This document shows, piece after piece, positions 1-4,788 of a DNA stretch of 7,349 bases (its first letter is position 1; every line of letters begins with the position of its first letter). Both the position numbers and the translations under genes were made by a program. This stretch comes from DASTQL01 sp035761805 (GTDB taxonomy: Bacteria > Actinomycetota > Actinomycetes > Jiangellales > Jiangellaceae): the NCBI GenBank assembly GCA_035761805.1, contig DASTQL010000088.1, positions 1 to 7,349 of the forward strand, in the 5' to 3' direction. A model generated the notes under the pieces. It saw only the letters and a list, made by a program, of their open reading frames with translations. It had not been told where the DNA came from and made no database searches.

Positions 1-1330
1 CGGGGTCGGGCGGCGCCCCAGCGTCGTCGAGCGCCGAGACGTCCAGCTCGGCCGCCCCGCGGAGGAAGGACGACGGGTCGCCGAGGTCGTCGGGCGAGGG
101 CAGCAGGTCCGGGTGCGCCCACACCGCGTCGCGTCCCGGTACCCCGCGGGCCCCGCGGACGGCTGCCCAGAAGGCGGCCGCCTCCCGCATCCGCCGGGGC
201 CGCAGCTGCAGCCCGACGAGCGTCGCGAAGGTCTGCTCTGCAGGGCCGCCGGTGGCGCGGCGCCGGCGAACCGTCTCGCCCAGGGCGGCCGCGGCGGGGA
301 GCCGGTCGGCGGTGGCGAGGGTCACGACGTCGTCGACCCAGCCCTCGACCAGGGCGAGCGCCAGCTCGAGACGGTCCAGGGCCGCCTGCTGCGCCGGCGT
401 GGTCGGCACGTCGAAGAGGCCGCCCTCGATCGCCTCCTGGATGGCCTCGGGACGCTGCGGGTCCAGGTCGCGCAGCGACGACTCGATCCGGTCTGTGTCC
501 ACCTCGACGTGCCGGGCGTACTCCTCGACCAGCGAGAGGACGTGAGCGCGCAGCCACGGGGCGTGGGCGTGCAGGCGCAGGTGAGCGGCCTCGCGGAGCG
601 CCAGGTAGACCAGGACGTCGCGTTCCTGCAGGCCCAGCCCGTCGCCGAAGGCCCGGACGTTGGCGGGGACGAGCGCGGGCCGGCCGGGGGGGCCGAGCGG
701 GATCCCGACGTCGGTCGCACCGCAGACCTCGGTGGCCAGCTGCCCGATGCCCTGGCCGACCTGCGCGCCCCACATCGACACGGCCAGCTGCTGCATCATC
801 CCCAGCAACGGGCCCACGGCCTGGGCCATCTCGGCGGGCACGGTGCGCTGCATGGCCTCGGAGACCCGGGCGGCCACTGGCTCGACCAGGCCCCGCCAGC
901 CCTCCTGCGTGCCCTCCACCCACTCGGCGCGGCTCCACGCCAGCGGGGCGCCCTGGCCCGCGGGGAAGGCGCTCGCGTCGTCCAGCCACAGGTCGGCGAG
1001 CCGGAAGGCGTCCTCGACGGCCCGTCGCTCGGCGTCGGGCACGCTGCGGTCGCCCGCCGCCTGCACCACGTGCCGGGCCGCCTCGCGGGCGAGGTCCCAG
1101 TTCACCGGACCGCCCTTCCACGAGAGCATGCGGCCGAGCTGCTGCAGCATCGCCCCGAGGTCCGGGGCGGCCCCACCCGTCCCGCCACCCGCCCCGCCCA
1201 AGGCTCCCAGCAGCCCGCCGAACGGGTCGACCGGACCGCCCGCCCCGCCCTCGCCCTGGTCCCCACGGGCCGGCGTACGGTCGTCGTCGTCCTCGCCCTC
1301 GGGGCGGAAGCCGAACGGCGTGCCGCTCAT
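1..1330 (-). CDS. Zincin-like metalloprotease (Zincin_2/DUF2342), 3' end cut by window edge
   Basis: The reverse strand reads open from an ATG at 1330-1328 to the left edge: 443 codons with no stop, so the C-terminus is missing. Family members are, from memory, about 440-490 residues, so little is lost. The N-terminus (MSGTPFGFRP) and an acidic and Gly-rich stretch to about residue 57 are typical of the actinobacterial 'putative hydrolase/zinc-dependent metalloprotease' family. The best landmark is the helix around residues 240-260, with R246-E-A-A-H250, then H254, H256 and APWLR, followed by an E269-E-Y-A segment. No canonical HExxH is present; zinc binding through the REAAH region is family inference. 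There is no signal peptide or membrane helix, so it is probably cytoplasmic. It is transcribed divergently from the SDR gene, 57 bp away. No strong Shine-Dalgarno precedes the start. Substrate unknown. The family call is firm; peptidase activity is not shown by the sequence. Confidence 0.88.
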   Translation of the reverse strand, partial: MSGTPFGFRPEGEDDDDRTPARGDQGEGGAGGPVDPFGGLLGALGGAGGGTGGAAPDLGAMLQQLGRMLSWKGGPVNWDLAREAARHVVQAAGDRSVPDAERRAVEDAFRLADLWLDDASAFPAGQGAPLAWSRAEWVEGTQEGWRGLVEPVAARVSEAMQRTVPAEMAQAVGPLLGMMQQLAVSMWGAQVGQGIGQLATEVCGATDVGIPLGPPGRPALVPANVRAFGDGLGLQERDVLVYLALREAAHLRLHAHAPWLRAHVLSLVEEYARHVEVDTDRIESSLRDLDPQRPEAIQEAIEGGLFDVPTTPAQQAALDRLELALALVEGWVDDVVTLATADRLPAAAALGETVRRRRATGGPAEQTFATLVGLQLRPRRMREAAAFWAAVRGARGVPGRDAVWAHPDLLPSPDDLGDPSSFLRGAAELDVSALDDAGAPPDP

Positions 1331-1387
1331 CGCGAGGCCTGCGGCAGGATGGCCGCGTCGGTCGACGACGTCGAGGTGGAGCGCGTC
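1331..1387. promoter_or_regulatory. Divergent intergenic region between metalloprotease and SDR genes
   Basis: Only 57 bp separate the two divergent start codons, so the promoters must overlap each other or lie inside the neighbouring coding ends. A weak minus-strand -10 candidate (TACGGT, reading 1402 to 1397) lies just inside the SDR gene and would give a leader of about 60 nt for the metalloprotease. The 8-bp palindrome CGACGTCG sits at 1366-1373, but such words are common in DNA this GC-rich. No convincing -35 element is visible for either direction. Confidence 0.3.
1373..1380 (+). promoter_or_regulatory. Shine-Dalgarno supporting the SDR start at 1388
   Basis: GAGGTGGA ends 7 nt before the ATG at 1388, a good ribosome-binding site and spacing. 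It decides the start, because the frame is open far upstream (to 113 and beyond) and also contains an ATG at 1349 and GTGs at 1376, 1412 and 1421. The longer reading upstream is only antisense to the metalloprotease gene. Confidence 0.55.
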
Positions 1388-2542
1388 ATGCGTTCCACCG
1401 TAACGGCAGGGGTGAGGCCCGTGGGCAGCGCGCCGCGTCGGGTTCGCCACGGGCGCAAACCCGGCTTCCGCGGCGGCCTGGCGGTCGGCGTCGTCGGGGC
1501 CGCCTCGGGTGTGGGCCGGCTCCTGGCGGCCCGGCTCGTCGCCCGCCCCGACGTTCGCCGCATCGTCGGCGTGGACGAGGTCCGCGGAGACGTCGAGGGC
1601 GTCCACTGGCGGGTCCTGGACCCGACCGACCCTGCCGTGGTGACGGCCCTGACCGGGCTGGACGCCGTGGTCCACACCCTGGTCGACGTCACCGTGAGCG
1701 CCGACCCGGCCGCCCGCAGCCGCCGGACCGTACGGGGGGTGCAGACGCTCCTGACCGCTGCGGCGGCGGCCGCGGTCCCACGGGTGGTCGTCGTCACGAG
1801 CGCGATGGCGTACGGCGCGGTCCCGGACAACCCGGTCCCGCTCGCCGAGCAGGCCCCGCTGCAGGCACAGCCCGACGGGGCCCTCCTGTCCGACCTGCTC
1901 GAGGTCGAGGCGCTGGTCGGCCGCTCCCGCCTGTCGCACCCCGGTACGGCCGTGACGGTCGTCCGACCCGCGATGCTCGTGGGCCCCGGGGTCGACACCG
2001 TCCTCACCCGGCACTTCGAGTCACCGAGGCTCTTGGTGGTCAAGGGGACCCGGCCTGCCTGGCAGTTCTGCCACGTCGACGACCTGGCGAGCGCCCTGGA
2101 GCACGTCGTGACCGGCGCCGCGGACGACGGGGCCGGTCCACCGGAGGTCGTCACCGTCGGCTGCGAGGGCTGGCTGGACCAGGCCCGCGTGGAGCAGCTG
2201 TCCGGTCTCGGTCGGCTGGAGCTCCCGGCGGGCCTGGCCTTCGCCACCGCCGAGCGCCTCCACCGGGTCGGCCTCACCCCGGCGCCGGCGAGCGAGCTGC
2301 ACTTCCTCGCCCACCCGTGGGTCGTGTCGTCCGCCCGCCTGACGGCCACCGGGTGGCGACCCGAGCACAGCAACGAGACGGCCCTCGAGTCGCTGCTGGA
2401 GGTCGTCGGCGGTCATCGTGCGCTGGGCTCCCGGCGGCTGGGCCGGCGGGAGCGGGCCACGCTCGGGGCGGCCGGCGCCACCGTTGCCGTCCTCGGCAGC
2501 GCCGCGGTGGTGCGCCGGGCCCGGCGGCAGCGCCGGTCCTGA
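1388..2542 (+). CDS. Atypical NAD(P)-binding SDR / NAD-dependent epimerase-like protein with C-terminal membrane segment
   Basis: 384 residues from the ATG chosen on its Shine-Dalgarno. A Rossmann fold begins near residue 31 (LAVGVVGAASGVGR) with the glycine motif G37-A-A-S-G-V-G43. D63 at the end of the second strand suggests NAD(H) preference. The order that follows is that of extended SDR epimerases: LDAVVHTLVD (91-100), VVVVTSAMAYG (133-143) and VVRPAMLVGPG (191-201), then a C-terminal substrate domain with HPWVVSSARLTATGWRP (309-325). The usual YxxxK pair is absent: where relatives have it, before the E-V-E helix, this protein reads L166-L-S-D-L170. The end carries a hydrophobic stretch (about 357-376) flanked by Arg clusters, resembling a membrane tail anchor with its Arg-rich end in the cytoplasm. 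It is first in a same-strand run, 22 bp before moaE. Substrate unknown; it may bind nucleotide without classical dehydrogenase chemistry. Confidence 0.85.
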   Translation: MRSTVTAGVRPVGSAPRRVRHGRKPGFRGGLAVGVVGAASGVGRLLAARLVARPDVRRIVGVDEVRGDVEGVHWRVLDPTDPAVVTALTGLDAVVHTLVDVTVSADPAARSRRTVRGVQTLLTAAAAAAVPRVVVVTSAMAYGAVPDNPVPLAEQAPLQAQPDGALLSDLLEVEALVGRSRLSHPGTAVTVVRPAMLVGPGVDTVLTRHFESPRLLVVKGTRPAWQFCHVDDLASALEHVVTGAADDGAGPPEVVTVGCEGWLDQARVEQLSGLGRLELPAGLAFATAERLHRVGLTPAPASELHFLAHPWVVSSARLTATGWRPEHSNETALESLLEVVGGHRALGSRRLGRRERATLGAAGATVAVLGSAAVVRRARRQRRS

Positions 2543-2552
2543 CCGCCCCGGC

Positions 2553-2558
2553 TAGGGT
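2553..2558 (+). promoter_or_regulatory. Candidate -10 element (TAGGGT) for leaderless moaE, or its Shine-Dalgarno
   Basis: TAGGGT fits the actinobacterial TANNNT -10 pattern and ends 6 nt before the moaE ATG at 2565, which is the spacing expected when transcription starts on the A of the start codon. The embedded AGGG (2554-2557, 7 nt from ATG) could instead act as a weak Shine-Dalgarno. No convincing -35 hexamer lies 16-18 nt upstream. The two readings cannot be separated without transcript 5' ends. Confidence 0.4.
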
Positions 2559-2564
2559 CCCGGC

Positions 2565-2990
2565 ATGGAGCCCGTCGTGCGGTTGATCGGCCTCCGCGCC
2601 GAGCCTCTGTCGGTGGACGAGGTCCTCGGTGCCGTGGCCGACCCCGGCGCCGGGGGGACGTGCGTGTTCGTCGGCACGGTCCGTGAGCAGGACGGCGGGC
2701 GAGCGGTCAGCGGGCTCGACTACACCGCGCATCCCTCGGTTGAGGAGACCCTTCGACGGGTCGCCGCCGCCGTGGCGGAGGAGCACCAGGTCCGGGCCAT
2801 CGCCGCGGTCCACCGGGTAGGGGACCTGGTCGTCGGCGACCTCGCCGTGGTCGTCGCGGCCGCGGCCCCTCACCGTGGCACGGCGTTCGCCGCGTGCCGC
2901 CAGCTGATCGACGACCTCAAGCGTGAGGTGCCGGTCTGGAAGCACCAGCGCTTCACCGACGGCGGGCAGGAGTGGGTGGGCTCGCCGTAG
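2565..2990 (+). CDS. moaE: Molybdopterin synthase catalytic (large) subunit MoaE
   Basis: 141 residues, close to the usual 140-150 for this family. MoaE pairs with thiocarboxylated MoaD in the cytoplasm and inserts the two dithiolene sulfurs into cyclic pyranopterin monophosphate to give molybdopterin. Landmarks are the strand and loop FVGTVR (35-40), DYTAHPSVEE (52-61), the HRVGDL stretch (83-88), H103-R104, and the signature from about 112 to 138 containing LKREVPVWK. K119 and K126 fall at the same numbers as the active-site lysines of E. coli MoaE. W137 near the end also matches the conserved RW/EW position. It starts 22 bp after the SDR stop and its TAG stop overlaps a candidate promoter for the protease gene. 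No moaD, moaA, moaC or mog gene is in the window, so the partner is encoded elsewhere; moaE as an isolated gene is common in actinobacteria. Confidence 0.95.
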   Translation: MEPVVRLIGLRAEPLSVDEVLGAVADPGAGGTCVFVGTVREQDGGRAVSGLDYTAHPSVEETLRRVAAAVAEEHQVRAIAAVHRVGDLVVGDLAVVVAAAAPHRGTAFAACRQLIDDLKREVPVWKHQRFTDGGQEWVGSP

Positions 2991-2993
2991 GAT
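2988..2993 (+). promoter_or_regulatory. Candidate -10 element (TAGGAT) overlapping the moaE stop codon
   Basis: TAGGAT starts on the TAG stop of moaE and fits the TANNNT pattern. Transcription would start near 3000, giving the protease gene its own message with a leader of about 34 nt. The surrounding TAGGATCCCGG matches TAGGGTCCCGG before moaE at 10 of 11 positions. No clear -35 element is seen, so read-through from upstream remains equally possible. Confidence 0.35.
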
Positions 2994-3017
2994 CCCGGTG
3001 CCCCCTGAGCTGAACCG

Positions 3018-3023
3018 TGAGGA
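3018..3023 (+). promoter_or_regulatory. Shine-Dalgarno supporting the protease start at 3034
   Basis: TGAGGA ends 10 nt before the ATG at 3034. It favours that start over the in-frame GTG at 2998, which would add 12 residues ahead of the positively charged MTRR end of the membrane anchor and lies only 4 nt after the TAGGAT element. Confidence 0.45.
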
Positions 3024-3033
3024 CCCCGCCTGC

Positions 3034-4089
3034 ATGACCCGCCGTTCCGCGACCCTCGCCGTCGCAGGGGCTCTGCTCGTCGCACTCGTCGCCGTGGCCG
3101 CGCTCTTCCCCGTCCCGTACGTGGTGTTCTCGCCGGGACCGATCGAGGACGTCCTCGGCGAGGTCGAGGGCACGCCGGTCGTCTCCGTCGAGGGGGCGGA
3201 GACGTTCCCGACCGACGGTGTGCTCGACCTGACGACGGTGGGGGTCACGTCGGCCGACCGCGAGCTGGACCTGCTCTCGGCCTTCCGGGCGTGGGCCGAT
3301 CCCGACCGGGCGGTGCTGCCCCGTCGCCTGGTCTACCCGGAGGGGACGACCTCCGAGCAGTCCCGGGAGATCAACGCGGCGCTCCTGGACCGGTCCGAGG
3401 AGAGCGCCAAGGTCGCCGCGCTGCGCAAGGCCGGCGCCGAAGTCCCCGAAAGGCCCGTGGTGGAGGCCGTCATGAACGGCTCACCGGCCGAGGGCGTGCT
3501 GGAGCCGGGTGACCTGATCCTCGCCGTCGACGACGTGGACGTCGCCGAACCCGACGAGGTCTCGGCGGCCGTGCAGGACCGCGCGCCGGGCGACCCGGTC
3601 GAGCTGACCCTGCTCCGCGACGGTGAGGAACGCACCGAGACCGTGGTCACCGCCCCCGCCCCCGAGGACCCGCAGCTGCCCGTCGTCGGCATCCAGGTCG
3701 GCACCGGATACGACCTGCCCGTGCAGGTCGACATCGCCATCGACGAACGAATCGGCGGGCCCAGCGCGGGCCTGGTCTTCGCCCTCGCGATCTACGACAA
3801 GCTCACCCCGGGGCCGCTGCTCGGGGGCCGGCACGTCGCGGGGACCGGTGAGATCACCAGCGACGGCGAGGTCGGGTCCATCGGGGGGATCCAGCAGAAG
3901 ATCGCCGCCGCCGGCGAGGAGGGCGCCGATGTCTTCCTCGCACCGGCCGACAACTGTGAGGACGTCGTCGGCGCGAACGCCCGCGACATGCGTGTCGTGC
4001 CGGTCGCGACCCTCGACGAGGCGGTGTCCGTGGTCGAGTCCGTGGCCGCCGGCGACCTGGACTCCCTGCCGAGCTGCCCCGTGGCCTGA
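3034..4089 (+). CDS. Membrane-anchored PDZ-domain Lon-like (S16) serine protease, YlbL type
   Basis: 351 residues. MTRR plus a hydrophobic segment (about 6-31) forms an N-terminal signal anchor, placing the rest outside the membrane. It is followed by VVFSPGPIEDVLG (30-42) and TVGVTS (68-73), typical of this family. A PDZ domain spans about 135-207, with the carboxylate-binding and core region VVEAVMNGSPAEGVLEPGD. The Lon-type proteolytic domain covers about 215-340: S244 in GGPSAG and K289 in GGIQQK form the Ser-Lys dyad, 45 residues apart, as in Lon-like proteins. There is no AAA+ ATPase module, so it does not unfold substrates by ATP hydrolysis. C308 and C348 could form an extracytoplasmic disulfide. 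B. subtilis YlbL, the best known relative, degrades a cell-division inhibitor; the substrate here is unknown. It lies 43 bp after moaE and converges on the PPA1309-family gene. Confidence 0.93.
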   Translation: MTRRSATLAVAGALLVALVAVAALFPVPYVVFSPGPIEDVLGEVEGTPVVSVEGAETFPTDGVLDLTTVGVTSADRELDLLSAFRAWADPDRAVLPRRLVYPEGTTSEQSREINAALLDRSEESAKVAALRKAGAEVPERPVVEAVMNGSPAEGVLEPGDLILAVDDVDVAEPDEVSAAVQDRAPGDPVELTLLRDGEERTETVVTAPAPEDPQLPVVGIQVGTGYDLPVQVDIAIDERIGGPSAGLVFALAIYDKLTPGPLLGGRHVAGTGEITSDGEVGSIGGIQQKIAAAGEEGADVFLAPADNCEDVVGANARDMRVVPVATLDEAVSVVESVAAGDLDSLPSCPVA

Positions 4090-4091
4090 GC

Positions 4092-4110
4092 GGCCGGGCG
4101 GCTGTCGGCC
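4092..4110. terminator. Weak hairpin in the convergent gap
   Basis: GGCCG (4092-4096) and CGGCC (4106-4110) are perfect inverted arms around a 9-nt loop. They fill the 20-bp space between two convergent stop codons, with the last base inside the neighbouring stop. The stem is only 5 bp, with no U tract in either direction, so it is at best a weak bidirectional terminator and could be chance in GC-rich DNA. Confidence 0.25.
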
Positions 4111-4637
4111 TACTCCTCCAGCGTCCCTGCAAGCGCGCGGACGAGCTCCGTCGACACCTCCGGGTCCCGCACGAGGTCGTGCTCGGACTCGTGGCCGCGG
4201 ACCCGGAGGACGCAGGAGGTGGACCCGTCGCGCAGGACGCCCACCACGATCCGTACGTCGGCTCGGTCGGGGTGGGTCGCGGCCCACTCGGCGGCCAGGT
4301 CGTCCTCGTCGGGCATGCCCTCCTCGGCGCTCGGCGGCAGCACGATCCGCTCGACCGCCAGCGCGCAGCCGGAGACGCTCGGGGGCCACACGATCGCGGC
4401 CAGCACCTCGTCCAGCGGCCGGTCCCGCGGAAGGTCCTCCTGCTCGACCGGGGTGAGTCCCACACCGTCCGGAGCCAGTGCGAGCTGCGCGGCCAGGGCG
4501 GGCTCGCGAGCCAGCACGTCGGCCGTGTCGGCCAGCGCGTACAGCCGCGGGGGTTGGTCCCACCCTGCAGTTGCCACGTGGCGCTCGATCTCCACGACGG
4601 TCTCCGGCAGCCCCGGCGACGCCCCGGCAGTCGTCAT
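4110..4637 (-). CDS. PPA1309 family protein (uncharacterised, actinobacterial)
   Basis: 175 residues from an ATG at 4637-4635 to a TAG at 4112-4110. The protein has the pattern I associate with the PPA1309 family: WDQPPRLYALADT (26-38), a helix with EPALAAQL (45-52), LTPVEQEDLP (61-70), IVWPPSVSGCALAVERIVLPPSAEE (82-106) and RIVVGVLRDGSTSCVLRVRGHE (129-150). It is acidic, with no signal peptide or membrane helix, so it is likely a soluble cytoplasmic protein. Two cysteines (C91, C142) sit in predicted strands; nothing shows that they bind metal. No function is known to me. An upstream ATG on this strand (4644-4642) is out of frame and meets a TGA overlapping the true start, which supports 4637. 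No good Shine-Dalgarno is seen. It converges with the protease gene and diverges from the UPF0182 gene. Confidence 0.85.
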   Translation of the reverse strand: MTTAGASPGLPETVVEIERHVATAGWDQPPRLYALADTADVLAREPALAAQLALAPDGVGLTPVEQEDLPRDRPLDEVLAAIVWPPSVSGCALAVERIVLPPSAEEGMPDEDDLAAEWAATHPDRADVRIVVGVLRDGSTSCVLRVRGHESEHDLVRDPEVSTELVRALAGTLEE

Positions 4638-4675
4638 GGACGCATGCTGCCACGGCCGTCCGGACCGGCCGGGAG

Positions 4676-4694
4676 CACGTCCCGGGGGGACGTG
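4676..4694. promoter_or_regulatory. Perfect 8-bp inverted repeat, candidate operator
   Basis: CACGTCCC (4676-4683) and GGGACGTG (4687-4694) are perfect reverse complements separated by GGG. The element lies between two divergent genes, 38 nt upstream of the PPA1309-family start on the minus strand and 2 nt upstream of the -35-like GGGAAC on the plus strand. This is where a dimeric regulator would control one or both promoters. It could also fold as an RNA hairpin, but its position ahead of both genes argues against a terminator. No regulator gene is nearby to name the binding protein. Confidence 0.5.
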
Positions 4695-4696
4695 GT

Positions 4697-4725
4697 GGGA
4701 ACCTTCGAGGGGGGTGGGCTAGTTT
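4697..4725 (+). promoter_or_regulatory. Candidate promoter for the UPF0182 gene (ECF-like -35, TAGTTT -10)
   Basis: GGGAAC at 4697-4702 and TAGTTT at 4720-4725 are 17 nt apart. TAGTTT fits the general actinobacterial TANNNT -10. GGGAAC resembles the -35 of stress-responsive ECF sigma factors (SigR/SigH/SigE type), whose -10 contains GTT; here GTT (4722-4724) follows GGGAAC after 19 nt, near the roughly 18-nt spacing known for SigR-type promoters. Transcription would start near 4732, with a leader of about 57 nt. Which sigma factor uses it cannot be told from sequence alone. Confidence 0.4.
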
Positions 4726-4778
4726 CGACCTCAGACGCCCCGTGGCAGCCGGCCCGCGGCGGCGCCGGAACCACGCTT

Positions 4779-4784
4779 AGGGAG
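4779..4784 (+). promoter_or_regulatory. Shine-Dalgarno supporting the GTG start at 4789
   Basis: AGGGAG ends 4 nt before the GTG at 4789. The spacing is slightly short but acceptable. It fixes the start, since the only other nearby in-frame candidate, the GTG at 4837, would remove a polar N-terminal tail usual in the family. Confidence 0.5.
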
Positions 4785-4788
4785 CCAG

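Noticed and set aside
1362..1374. TCGAC/GTCGA inverted arms and the CGACGTCG palindrome in the divergent gap, as an operator
   Set aside because: Words rich in CG, GAC and GTC recur throughout this DNA and inside coding regions, so a 5-8 bp palindrome here is not above expectation without conservation data.
113..1387. Upstream extension of the SDR reading frame, giving an 809-residue plus-strand ORF
   Set aside because: This part is exactly antisense to the well-supported metalloprotease gene. Its translation is low-complexity Arg/Gly/Ala/Pro-rich with no domain, and a good Shine-Dalgarno marks the real start at 1388.
2998..3033. In-frame GTG at 2998 as the start of the PDZ protease
   Set aside because: It would put 12 extra, partly acidic residues before the MTRR signal-anchor end, lacks a Shine-Dalgarno, and is only 4 nt after the -10 candidate. 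The ATG at 3034 has a TGAGGA site.
3481..4653. 390-residue minus-strand ORF overlapping the protease and PPA1309-family genes
   Set aside because: It is in a different frame from the PPA1309 gene, and its product is Gly/Arg/Ala-rich with no motif. The S16 protease on the other strand has an intact Ser-Lys dyad and full length.
4654..4670. GGCCG...CGGCC hairpin upstream of the PPA1309-family gene
   Set aside because: It has only a 5-bp stem with a 7-nt loop. The same arms occur in the convergent gap at 4092-4110, and such GC words are too common to call a site.
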